DNA of 55,023 nt from an uncultured Alphaproteobacteria bacterium (lineage in GTDB: Bacteria; Pseudomonadota; Alphaproteobacteria; CAAHEQ01; UBA3637), in NCBI GenBank assembly GCA_949282845.1, contig CASDQF010000034.1:1-55023 (forward strand), given 5' to 3'. Positions within the stretch are counted from its first letter, which is position 1; every line of letters starts with the position of its first letter. A program made the position numbers and the translations under genes. Below, piece after piece: positions 43,808-52,214 of the stretch. The notes under the pieces were generated by a model that saw only the letters and a program-made list of their open reading frames with translations, had not been told where the DNA came from and searched no databases.

Positions 43808-45175
43808 TCATGCCTTTAAGTTCCTTTCCAACAAAGCTAAATCTGCCGCCAACTGTTGGTCTTTTTGTTTTAATTCATCTATCGTCCTAACAGCATGAAT
43901 GATCGTCGTATGATCACGTTCAAAGGCTGAACCGATATCCGGCAATGACTTCGTTGTCATTGATTTCGATAACCACATTGCAATCTGCCGCGGTCGAGCA
44001 ATTTTACGATCTCGACGCGTTGATTTTAAATCTGATAATTTTAACAAATAAAAATCTGCGACAGCTTTTTGAATATCTTCTATCGTAATTTCTTTTTCAT
44101 AAATATCTAAAATATCTCGTAGAACTTGACGAGTCGTCTCCAAGTTAATCGGTGCTCCCAACAAATCAGCATTTGCAACAACACGTTTTAATGCGCCTTC
44201 TAATTCACGAACATTAGAAGTAATCCTCTCTGCCAAAAAAGCAATAACATCTTCGGGAACTGAAGCTCCCATCAAAGCTGCTTTTGATTGTAAAATGCCA
44301 ATACGCATCTCATAAGTCGTCGGGAAAATATCTACGACTAATCCTTGAGCCATACGTGTTTTTAAACGATCCTCGATTCCTTTCAATTCCAAAGGAGAAC
44401 TATCAGACGATAAAATAATTTGCTTCCCTTGATCTACCAGCGCATTAAAAGTGTGAAAAAATTCTTCCTGCGTCGCTTTTTTACCACAAATAAATTGAAC
44501 ATCATCAATCATTAAGACATCAACGGAGCGAAATAAGTCTCGAAAAGAAACCGTATCGTCATATCGAAGAGCCCGAACAAATTGATACATAAACTTCTCA
44601 GCTGATAAATACAACACACGCCTTGTCGGATTCGTCTTTTGAATATGCCAAGCAATTGCATGCATTAAATGCGTTTTTCCAAGACCAACCGAACTATGCA
44701 AATAAAGAGGATTAAAAACAACTCCGTTCGACTCGGCCACACGCTTCGAGGCCGCATAAGCGAACTCATTTGGTTTTCCGACAACAAAGTTCTCAAAAGT
44801 AAAATGAGGATCTAAATAAGTATTTTGAAATATATCCGTTTCTTCAACAGGAGAAGTCTCTGATATAGAAACAGGCGCAAAAGACTTTTCGGAAGGCTTT
44901 TCCAAAACAGCCTCCTTATGAGGTTGCAGCTTTAAAGATATAGAACCGACATCCGGATTCTCACTCTTCCAAAAATCAGCAATAAGTACATCATATTGCT
45001 TTTCTTTTAACCACTCCTGCATAAAACGAGTCGGAACATGCAATGCAACAGCTCCGGCTTCCGCACAGGTAGGTGTTATTTGCTCTAACCAACGGATAAA
45101 AACACCATCGCTGGATTCTTTCCTGATCCGATTACATACAGCCGACCATTGTTCCTGCAATGTACTTTCCGTCAT
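43808..45175 (-). CDS. dnaA: Chromosomal replication initiator DnaA
   Basis: A 455-aa initiator that binds oriC and opens it. The start at 45175 is preferred since GGGAGAG lies 6 nt upstream; an ATG five codons earlier (45190) has no site. Domain I is N-terminal (SAVCNRIRKESS...); a linker follows to about 115. The AAA+ domain has LHSSVGLGKTHLMHA (Walker A) and VLMIDDVQF (Walker B). Domain IV carries the DNA-binding signature ending in FERDHTTIIHAVRTI. No DnaA boxes were seen just upstream. Confidence 0.96.
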   Translation of the reverse strand: MTESTLQEQWSAVCNRIRKESSDGVFIRWLEQITPTCAEAGAVALHVPTRFMQEWLKEKQYDVLIADFWKSENPDVGSISLKLQPHKEAVLEKPSEKSFAPVSISETSPVEETDIFQNTYLDPHFTFENFVVGKPNEFAYAASKRVAESNGVVFNPLYLHSSVGLGKTHLMHAIAWHIQKTNPTRRVLYLSAEKFMYQFVRALRYDDTVSFRDLFRSVDVLMIDDVQFICGKKATQEEFFHTFNALVDQGKQIILSSDSSPLELKGIEDRLKTRMAQGLVVDIFPTTYEMRIGILQSKAALMGASVPEDVIAFLAERITSNVRELEGALKRVVANADLLGAPINLETTRQVLRDILDIYEKEITIEDIQKAVADFYLLKLSDLKSTRRDRKIARPRQIAMWLSKSMTTKSLPDIGSAFERDHTTIIHAVRTIDELKQKDQQLAADLALLERNLKA

Positions 45176-45338
45176 ATCATTCTCTCCCATGCGTTTAAAC
45201 CGATAATGCTTAGCATTTCCTTTTGCTTCACATCCTCAAAGTCTTCGCGACTCTTTCCTTCTGTTCCTTGATATTAAAAAGGAGATTTTTTGAACGCAAC
45301 AAAACTTTTTGCAAAAACTGCAATTAAAGTTCTTGACG

Positions 45339-45368
45339 CAAGATATAGAATCCAGAATCTATATCTTG
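45339..45368. repeat. 11-bp perfect inverted repeat upstream of dnaA
   Basis: CAAGATATAGA (45339-45349) and TCTATATCTTG (45358-45368) are perfect complements around an 8-nt spacer. There is no strong T-run in the dnaA direction, so it looks more like a protein-binding palindrome or a leader structure than a terminator. It lies about 165 bp before the dnaA start. Confidence 0.55.
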
Positions 45369-45610
45369 TGTTTTAAAATAAGACATTGATTTAAATATGT
45401 TTTTTTTAAGAGACTCTCTTTTCTTCAGAAATATTCTTTTCCTAAAAAGCGCTTATTTTTTCTGAAAGACTCGTTTTTTTCAAGTTTTTATTTTTTTTAT
45501 CTTTTAAAGAACAGCCATCTTTTTTTTAGTTAAAAATTACCTTCAAAATTAACTCATTTTAGTTTTATAAAAGCAAAAAAGCTTTTCACTCAACACCAAG
45601 CAAAAGATAT

Positions 45611-45639
45611 AAAAAAAGGACTCCGAACGGAGTCCTTTT
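45611..45639 (-). terminator. Terminator of the STAS-protein gene
   Basis: AAAAGGACTCCG (45614-45625) and CGGAGTCCTTTT (45628-45639) form a long stem with a tiny loop, followed by T on the minus strand, 15 nt after the stop at 45654. Confidence 0.92.
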
Positions 45640-45653
45640 CTCAAAAAAATAGC

Positions 45654-45959
45654 TTAATCTTCGAAAGTATATAAACTGTCAAATCGTGCAGCAAACATAA
45701 CATCCTTCACTTTACCGGTTGCTGATTTAATAACCAGATTCATATTTTTGGCAGAAGCTTCATCACTGGCAATAACAAACATACCTAAAGCAGCACTATC
45801 GATAAAATCACATTTTGACAGATTAAACACCATCTGCTCGTCTTTTGAGTTCTTAATCAAAGAGACAACTTCGAAAAAACGGTCATGATCACGAAAGGTA
45901 AAAGACCCTTCAATCCATATTTCCTGTCCTTTTTCAGTATCTACGACTCTATATTCCAT
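45654..45959 (-). CDS. STAS-domain anti-sigma factor antagonist-like protein
   Basis: A 101-aa single STAS domain. The strand-helix signature VFNLSKCDFIDSAALGMFVIA matches the family, with the conserved Ser (DSAALGM) that is phosphorylated by anti-sigma kinases in SpoIIAA/RsbV relatives. It is probably a cytoplasmic switch that frees a sigma factor or acts in a phosphorelay. No anti-sigma kinase or phosphatase gene is adjacent, so its partner is encoded elsewhere. It has its own terminator. Confidence 0.85.
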   Translation of the reverse strand: MEYRVVDTEKGQEIWIEGSFTFRDHDRFFEVVSLIKNSKDEQMVFNLSKCDFIDSAALGMFVIASDEASAKNMNLVIKSATGKVKDVMFAARFDSLYTFED

Positions 45960-46018
45960 GTTCTTTCTCCCATGCTTCTTCTTTTAGTATAAAACGAACT
46001 CCAGCACCCCGTCAACCT

Positions 46019-46735
46019 TTATTTTTTAATATAAGTCAGATAGACAGGACGATGACCGGCTTTTAATCCCTTTTGTTCATATCGCGTTGAAATCCAATCC
46101 AACGGAGGTTGATAAATATCTTCATTCGTTTGAATAAATAAATCAGAAGATTCAGCCTGTTGTATCGTCCAAACGGCATAAGAAGCAACATCTGTCGCAA
46201 CACGTAATTCTCCTCCGGGGACAAGTAAACGTGCAAGTTCTTTTAAATTTTTACCGCCCAAAAAACGGCGCTCTTCATGCCTTGCCTTTGGCCAAGGATC
46301 CGGATAAAGGACAAAAATACGACTGAAGCTTTCGTCTTTAAAAAACGGGAACAACTTACGAACATCATCAGCATAAATACGCACATTATCCGAACGCCCC
46401 TCTTCCAATAAACGCTCTTCATTTGCGCCTTTTCCCCAAGAACCGTTCAAATGAGCTAATAGACTGGCAACCCCGTTAATAAATGGTTCCGCTCCGATAA
46501 AACCGATATCTTTATGCTCCCTAGACATCTGGGCCAAATGCTCGCCTCCGCCGAAACCAACTTCCAGCCAAAAAGCCTTAGGCTCGAATGGATAAAGTGC
46601 TTTCAAATCAAATTGTTCTTTTGGCTCTTTCAGCTCTACAAGAGGTAAAAGCTTCTCCATCAAAAAAATGCGTGTCCCTTTCAGCTTTTTACCGTGACGA
46701 CGCCCATAAAAACGTTCAGTTTCAGTCATACTCAC
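46019..46735 (-). CDS. trmB: tRNA (guanine-N7)-methyltransferase
   Basis: A 238-aa SAM-dependent enzyme that makes m7G46 in the variable loop of tRNAs. The SAM-binding motif WLEVGFGGGEHLA is near residue 55, and the catalytic region LYPDPWPKARHEERRF is near 145. The C-terminus ends in the ISTRYEQKGLKAGH motif used for tRNA recognition. It starts one base after the glgP stop, so the two are co-transcribed. Confidence 0.95.
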   Translation of the reverse strand: MSMTETERFYGRRHGKKLKGTRIFLMEKLLPLVELKEPKEQFDLKALYPFEPKAFWLEVGFGGGEHLAQMSREHKDIGFIGAEPFINGVASLLAHLNGSWGKGANEERLLEEGRSDNVRIYADDVRKLFPFFKDESFSRIFVLYPDPWPKARHEERRFLGGKNLKELARLLVPGGELRVATDVASYAVWTIQQAESSDLFIQTNEDIYQPPLDWISTRYEQKGLKAGHRPVYLTYIKK

Positions 46736-46736
46736 C

Positions 46737-49184
46737 TCAAAGTGTCGGCTTTACATGCCAAATTTCTTCTGCATACTGGTGTATTGTCCGATCAGAAGAA
46801 AATTTCCCGGATCGAGCAACATTTAATAAGGCTTTTCTTGCCCAACTCATTCGATTAGCATAATCATTTTCAATTTGCGCTTGTGTTTTTATATAAGCAT
46901 CAAAATCGGCTAAAATCATATAAAAATCATTAAACATAATATTTTGGAAAATCGGCGTAAATAAACCTGGTTCATTATCACAGAACAGACTGGAGGTTAA
47001 TGCATCCATGACCCGTTTAATCCGAATATCTCCATTATAATAATCCCATGGCTTATGACTACCATCTCGATGACGCTGAGATACCTCTTCCGCCGTTAGC
47101 CCAAAAAGATAAAAATTTTCGGCTCCCGCTTCTTCACGAATCTCAATATTCGCACCGTCTAATGTTCCCAATGTGAGTGCGCCGTTTAACATAAACTTCA
47201 TATTACCGGTTCCTGATGCTTCAAAACCGGCAGTCGATATTTGCTCAGAAACATCTGCACCCGGCATGATAACTTCTGCGACAGAAACTTTATAATCCGG
47301 AATAAAAGCCACCTTCATTTGTTCGCCGACTTTTGGATCATGATTGACGACACGAGCTATATTATTTATCAATTTAATAATCAACTTTGCCATCATATAT
47401 TCCGGCGCCGCTTTTCCTCCGAAAATGTATACCTTCGGAGAAGCAAGTTGTATTCCGTCTTCAGTAATTTGTAAATATTGATAAATAATGTGTAAGGCAT
47501 TTAAAAGCTGCCTTTTATACTCATGAATACGTTTGACCTGAACATCAAACAAAGCATGTGTATCAACCGTCACGCCAGTCGTTTTCAAAATTAAATCTGC
47601 CAGCCTTTGTTTATTTAAGTCTTTCACTGCCAAAAATTCATTTAAGAAGTCTTTATCTTCTACAAAATTTTCTAATTGTCGCAGTTGATTTAAATCAATA
47701 ATCCAGTCATCTCCTATACGAGATGTAATTAAATTCGCTAAATCCGTATTACAGTCTAGCAACCATCTGCGAGGTGTAATACCATTCGTTTTATTATTAA
47801 ACTTTTCAGGCCACATTTGATAAAAGTCGGGGACTAAATTTGTTTCGATCAACTTGGTATGTAATTCCGCAACACCATTCACCGAAAAACTGCTTGTAAT
47901 TGCGAGATGTGCCATCCGCACTTTTTTATCAGACCCTTCTTCAAAAATAGACATCCGGTTTAGTTTTCCATCGTCTCCTGGATATTGTTCTCTGACTTTG
48001 TGCATTAACCACTCGTTGATATCATAAATAATCAATAAATGACGCGGCAAAGTTTGTTCAAACATAGAAACTGACCATTTTTCCAAAGCTTCTGGTAAAA
48101 GCGTATGATTCGTATAAGCCATTGTCCGACTCGTCACATCAAAAGCTTCTTCAAAAGAAAAACCATGAACATCCATTAACAAACGCATCAGCTCGACAAT
48201 AGCCAGTGTCGGATGTGTATCATTTAATTGAATAACAACTTTTTCCGGCAAAAGATGCAAATCATCAAAATCTTCTAAAAAACGACGCAAAATATCGTTA
48301 ATTGCACAAGCCACAAAGAAATATTGCTGAACCAATCGTAAATTACGACCGGCTTCAAACGAATCTGAAGGGTATAATACTTTCGAAATGGTCTCTGTTT
48401 TAATATTGTTTTCCACAGCATCAACATAGCCACCTTCGTTAAAAACCTGAAGATTTAAAGCATTCGTAGAATGAGCCGAGAACAAACGCAAATAATTAAC
48501 GGTCGTTCCACCAAAACCAACAATCGGCATATCATAAGGAATCCCCATAATGTGATCCGCATCCACCCAACGCGGATACCGCATTCCCTCTCGCTCATCA
48601 TAATGTATTCGTCCACGAATAGGAATATAACTTGCTCTATCAGAACGCTCTATTTGCCAAGGAGATGCACGATCCAACCAACTATCTGCGCTTTCTTTTT
48701 GATAACCGTTTTCAAAGCGCTGCCTAAACAGACCAAATTGATAGTTAATCCCATACCCATAACCCGGTAATCCTAATGTTGCTATTGAATCCAAAAAACA
48801 AGCCGCTAATCGCCCCAAACCTCCATTTCCAAGCGCCGGATCATATTCTGCGTCTAACACTTCCCGCAACGGTATCGGATTATCAAGCTTGATTTTATCC
48901 AACATATCATACAGACCAAAATTATGAAGATTATTCTCTAACAAGCGACCAATTAAATACTCCAAGGATAAGTAATAAATACGCTTGGGGTCTTTTTTGG
49001 AATGACGAGCTGCCGTTTGAAACATTTGATCAATACATAAATCACGAACCGCCAATGCTAACGCCGTAAATAAATGCTCTTTTGTTGCCTCGCTCATCTG
49101 CTTGCACAAAGTATACTTCATATGCCATTCAATCAGACGAGCCATATCATCGGCTGTTGGTTTTTTAAAACTCCCCTTCTTCAT
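46737..49184 (-). CDS. glgP: Glycogen/maltodextrin phosphorylase
   Basis: An 815-aa PLP enzyme that releases glucose-1-phosphate from glycogen or other alpha-glucans. Family features: EYDPALGNGGLGRLAACFLDS in the N-terminal half and EASGTGNMKFMLNGALTLGT in the C-terminal half, where the Lys (about residue 660) binds PLP. Length and colinearity are normal. No other glycogen genes are in the window. It is followed directly by trmB, an unrelated function. Confidence 0.96.
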   Translation of the reverse strand: MKKGSFKKPTADDMARLIEWHMKYTLCKQMSEATKEHLFTALALAVRDLCIDQMFQTAARHSKKDPKRIYYLSLEYLIGRLLENNLHNFGLYDMLDKIKLDNPIPLREVLDAEYDPALGNGGLGRLAACFLDSIATLGLPGYGYGINYQFGLFRQRFENGYQKESADSWLDRASPWQIERSDRASYIPIRGRIHYDEREGMRYPRWVDADHIMGIPYDMPIVGFGGTTVNYLRLFSAHSTNALNLQVFNEGGYVDAVENNIKTETISKVLYPSDSFEAGRNLRLVQQYFFVACAINDILRRFLEDFDDLHLLPEKVVIQLNDTHPTLAIVELMRLLMDVHGFSFEEAFDVTSRTMAYTNHTLLPEALEKWSVSMFEQTLPRHLLIIYDINEWLMHKVREQYPGDDGKLNRMSIFEEGSDKKVRMAHLAITSSFSVNGVAELHTKLIETNLVPDFYQMWPEKFNNKTNGITPRRWLLDCNTDLANLITSRIGDDWIIDLNQLRQLENFVEDKDFLNEFLAVKDLNKQRLADLILKTTGVTVDTHALFDVQVKRIHEYKRQLLNALHIIYQYLQITEDGIQLASPKVYIFGGKAAPEYMMAKLIIKLINNIARVVNHDPKVGEQMKVAFIPDYKVSVAEVIMPGADVSEQISTAGFEASGTGNMKFMLNGALTLGTLDGANIEIREEAGAENFYLFGLTAEEVSQRHRDGSHKPWDYYNGDIRIKRVMDALTSSLFCDNEPGLFTPIFQNIMFNDFYMILADFDAYIKTQAQIENDYANRMSWARKALLNVARSGKFSSDRTIHQYAEEIWHVKPTL

Positions 49185-49327
49185 TTTTTTCTCCTTAAAT
49201 TTTACTCGGCTGGTTTAACGCTAACACAGCTTATTGTTTTCTTCTATTATTTTTCAAAAAAATTAACTTTATGTTAAAGGAAAAAAAATTATGCTGTATT
49301 TAAGAAGATTTTAGAAAAGGGACAGCT

Positions 49328-50464
49328 ATGTTCAAAAAAAGACTCTTAATAGGTTTATTGATGGGATGCCTATGGATTTCACCGGCCACCGCTCAAGAAG
49401 CTTTTTGGGCTTTTGACGATGACGGACGTGAAATGATTATTCCCCCTGAGTGTGATGAAACTTTTGATGCGGATGAACTGTATGAAATCGGCATGCGCTT
49501 ACTTGATGAAACCGGTTATGTTCGACAAGGGGCGGCTTATTGTCTTCTAGCATCTGCTTTTGCCGGTAATGTTGATGCTCAGTATCAAGTTGCCAATATG
49601 TATCATAAAGGTCTTTCCATGCCTAAAAGCGATTTAGCCGCTTATAAATGGGCAACCTTGGCAGCTTTAAACGGAAGTGAAGAAGCAGACCGGCTCGGCG
49701 CAAATATCGAGCAATTTTTATCCATTCAAGACATCGAAGTATCTACGAACTCTTTAGGCGGTTTAATCGACGGCATGACGACAAACCGTGAAGAAGAACT
49801 AGCTTTACAAAACTCAGATTATGATAACCTAAAAGCTTATTTGAAAATGCTCAAAGAAGATATTTCAGATCTTGAAAATTATGGTAAAATACGCAGCTCC
49901 GGAAGAGAGCGTGTTGTTCCCGTAAGACGGCCTAAATCTTACCAACCCGAAATAACAGCTCCTATTTTTGTGATAGGTCGCGTTGCTCAAACAGTCGATA
50001 TGTGTCCTGAAACAGAAAAAATCTATCAAGCTGAAGGAAACAAAGGAGAAGTATGTTGTCCTGACAACAGCACGGGAGCTGCCTGGGATGGCAGCGGTGC
50101 TTTTGCCTGCTGTCAAGAAGGATCAAAGCCCATTTTGATTCCTTCTCGAGGAGATTCCATGTGTTGCCCCGAGTCGTCGACAAGCGGACGCTGGTTGGGC
50201 GGTGATTGGAATGACTATGAATGTTGCCCACCCGGCACTCTCGAAACAGAGAATAAAGGAAAAGGAGATAAGTATATTTGTTGCGCACCAGACAGTATCG
50301 CGACAGACGGAGTCTGCCGCCCGATTGTGACACAAACAGATAATGAAAAAACAAAAAGCACAAAGAAAAATACGACCCCGACTTTACGCAAAGGTCCCGC
50401 AAAATCAGGTGAATCTATCTTTTCAGCATCTGATTTAAAAAATGCGCCGATGCCGACATATTAG
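49328..50464 (+). CDS. Exported Sel1-type protein with CC-rich granulin-like domain
   Basis: A 378-aa protein with a signal peptide (ending PATAQ, about residue 23). Residues 55-120 contain about two Sel1-type repeats (YCLLASAFAGNVDAQYQVAN, MYHKG, YKWATLAALNGSEEA). A charged linker follows. Residues about 225-335 are cysteine-rich, with five vicinal pairs (VCCPD, ACCQE, MCCPE, ECCPP, ICCAP), spaced 15-30 residues and with single Cys at each end, much like granulin/CC-motif modules. The tail is Lys/Thr-rich. It is probably periplasmic or surface protein held by disulfides. Followed closely by another small exported gene. Confidence 0.75.
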   Translation: MFKKRLLIGLLMGCLWISPATAQEAFWAFDDDGREMIIPPECDETFDADELYEIGMRLLDETGYVRQGAAYCLLASAFAGNVDAQYQVANMYHKGLSMPKSDLAAYKWATLAALNGSEEADRLGANIEQFLSIQDIEVSTNSLGGLIDGMTTNREEELALQNSDYDNLKAYLKMLKEDISDLENYGKIRSSGRERVVPVRRPKSYQPEITAPIFVIGRVAQTVDMCPETEKIYQAEGNKGEVCCPDNSTGAAWDGSGAFACCQEGSKPILIPSRGDSMCCPESSTSGRWLGGDWNDYECCPPGTLETENKGKGDKYICCAPDSIATDGVCRPIVTQTDNEKTKSTKKNTTPTLRKGPAKSGESIFSASDLKNAPMPTY

Positions 50465-50469
50465 AGAAG

Positions 50470-50841
50470 ATGATGAAAAAATATTGCTTAATTATCTTAT
50501 TATGTTTATGTGGAACTTTCGGATTAAGCAGACTGAATGCTGAACCAGCCTTTGTCGAAGGAATGCAGGATGTTCCTTTATCAGAAAATATGCAGCCTTT
50601 GCCGGAAGAGCTTTTGATTTATGATAATTTGGATGAGCATGTCATCTTATCCAGCGCAGTTGCCTCAGCTGATAAGCAGCCTCAAATTCAAGCTTTCTAC
50701 AAAGAAACCCTACCGGAATTAGGGTGGACAGAAATCGCTGAAGGAAGATGGGCTCGAGACGGCGAAAAACTCAGTATTGACTTCGATCAAAATGCTTCAG
50801 AAATTTTTATTCAATTTACTTTAGAAACTATTTCAAAATAA
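50470..50841 (+). CDS. Small exported protein of unknown function
   Basis: A 123-aa protein with a signal peptide (MMKKYCLIILLCLCGTFGLS, processing near LNAEP, residue 25). The mature part is acidic and contains FYKETLPELGWTEIAEGRWARDGEKLSI, a pattern seen in small periplasmic proteins where a helix is followed by a beta-hairpin around Trp. It starts five bases after the preceding stop, so it is in the same operon as the Sel1/CC-rich gene. A second ATG at codon 2 (50473) is equally possible. Confidence 0.75.
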   Translation: MMKKYCLIILLCLCGTFGLSRLNAEPAFVEGMQDVPLSENMQPLPEELLIYDNLDEHVILSSAVASADKQPQIQAFYKETLPELGWTEIAEGRWARDGEKLSIDFDQNASEIFIQFTLETISK

Positions 50842-50919
50842 GACTTGACTTTTCCTTTTATTTCATGTAAAAGGATTTCCCTAAGGTTTATTAACGTAAT
50901 TTGAATAAGGTAAAAAAAG

Positions 50920-51180
50920 ATGGCCAATCATAAATCGGCAAAAACTCGGATTAAAAGAAATGAAAAAGCTGCTGCTTTCAATGCGTCTTATTTAAACCGT
51001 GTTCGCACACTGGTAAAAAAAGTTGAAAAAGCTGTTTTGGGTGGAAATAAAGAAGAAGCTCAAAAAAACTTTAAAGAAGCTGAATCCGCTTTGGGAAAAG
51101 CTGCCAACAAGGGTGTTATTAAAAAACTCGCGGCTTCTCGCAAAACCTCCAGATTATCTGCCGCAGTAAAAAAACTTTAA
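50920..51180 (+). CDS. rpsT: 30S ribosomal protein S20
   Basis: An 86-aa basic helical protein of the small subunit. Family signature: MANHKSAKTRIKRNEKAAAFNAS at the start (only part quoted), with KGVIKKLAASRKTSRLSAAV at the end. A TAAGG site lies before the ATG. In many relatives rpsT lies beside dnaA; here about 6 kb separate them. A strong terminator follows. Confidence 0.96.
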   Translation: MANHKSAKTRIKRNEKAAAFNASYLNRVRTLVKKVEKAVLGGNKEEAQKNFKEAESALGKAANKGVIKKLAASRKTSRLSAAVKKL

Positions 51181-51204
51181 TCCGTTAAAGAAAAAATCTC
51201 TTAT

Positions 51205-51233
51205 AAAATGCCCTCTTTTAAGAGGGCATTTTT
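51205..51233 (+). terminator. Terminator of rpsT
   Basis: ATGCCCTCTT (51208-51217) and AAGAGGGCAT (51220-51229) pair around a tiny loop and are followed by TTTTT. Confidence 0.92.
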
Positions 51234-51336
51234 AATACCAGATAAAAAACATTCTTTTTTAAAATTTATTTTTCCATGCTCGGTTCAATCTCACATAAAC
51301 ATTTACTTCCATAAAAAAATCCGTTAGTATTTCAGT

Positions 51337-52140
51337 ATGAAAAAAATAATCTTTTTATTTTTATTGTGGACAGTTCCTGCATTTGCTGCAACATTCCCTG
51401 AAGTCGTTCAGCAAGCTTCTTTTATTTACGGCACTCTTCAACCTTCCGAAAAATTATTTTATCGAGGTTTAAAAGTTCCTGTAGCTCAGGATGGAACTTT
51501 CTTAATAGCTGTTGGTCGAAATGAAACAGAATTAACTTTAACGCTCAAAAAAGGTTTTTTTTCAAAAGAAACATTGCGTATTCCTGTTAAAAAAAGAGCT
51601 TGGCAAATTGATCGGATTGAAGGAGTTGCTCCTCAAAAGGTGGTTCCTCCTCCTGAATTAGCTGAACGGCTTGAGAATGAACAAAAATTATTAGATACGG
51701 CTCGGGCCAAAAGACCTTTTGAAGAAGGCATTTTCCCGGTATGCTTTTTAAAGCCCGTTGAAGAAACACGCATTTCTTCTCCTTTCGGAGCTCAACGCAT
51801 TATGAATGGCGTTGCTCAAAGTCCTCATAGCGGTCTGGATATGGCTGCCCCGAAAGGAACACCCGTTAAAGCAACAGCAGACGGAATTGTTATCTTGTCA
51901 GAAGAAGATTTATTTTACACAGGCGGAACAATTTTAATCGAACACGGATCAGGTGTCCAATCCGGTTATTCACACCTTAGCAGCAGAGCAGTTAAAACAG
52001 GAGATAAAGTTAAAGCAGGAGATATCATCGGAAAAGTTGGTTCAACCGGTCGTTCAACAGGACCTCATTTACATTTTACCCTCGCTTGGAACAATATCCG
52101 GATTGATCCGCAAAGCATTTTCAGTGCGCGATGTCCCTAG
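51337..52140 (+). CDS. M23-family peptidoglycan endopeptidase
   Basis: A 267-aa LytM-type metallopeptidase with a signal peptide (MKKIIFLFLLWTVPAFA). After a beta-rich N-terminal region and a helical linker (to about 130), the catalytic domain shows HSGLD (about 164-168, Zn ligands His and Asp) and GPHLHF (about 242-247, the HxH pair), with GDKVKAGDIIGKVGSTG between. All ligands are present, so it is likely an active cell-wall hydrolase in the periplasm. Its 3' end is followed by cysS after about 75 nt. Confidence 0.93.
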   Translation: MKKIIFLFLLWTVPAFAATFPEVVQQASFIYGTLQPSEKLFYRGLKVPVAQDGTFLIAVGRNETELTLTLKKGFFSKETLRIPVKKRAWQIDRIEGVAPQKVVPPPELAERLENEQKLLDTARAKRPFEEGIFPVCFLKPVEETRISSPFGAQRIMNGVAQSPHSGLDMAAPKGTPVKATADGIVILSEEDLFYTGGTILIEHGSGVQSGYSHLSSRAVKTGDKVKAGDIIGKVGSTGRSTGPHLHFTLAWNNIRIDPQSIFSARCP

Positions 52141-52214
52141 GGGACAAGAACTTTCTTGTTTTTTCTAAAAAATCTGGTATCTTAACAATCATTTTTAAAA
52201 AAAAGGAAAAAAGT

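Larger units (their letters stand above)
45176..45653. other. Long AT-rich intergenic region upstream of dnaA
   Basis: Nearly 480 bases without a gene. It holds the palindrome described separately, a terminator, and long T/A tracts. I searched by eye for DnaA boxes of the TTATNCACA form on both strands and found none, so an origin is not supported. Confidence 0.5.

Noticed and set aside
45176..45653. Replication origin next to dnaA
   Set aside because: The region is AT-rich but I found no DnaA boxes of the usual form on either strand, so there is no positive evidence.
49281..49315. Seven-codon ORF (MLYLRRF) before the Sel1/CC-rich gene
   Set aside because: It has a purine-rich site but is too short, without aromatic or repeated regulatory codons and without a terminator behind it.
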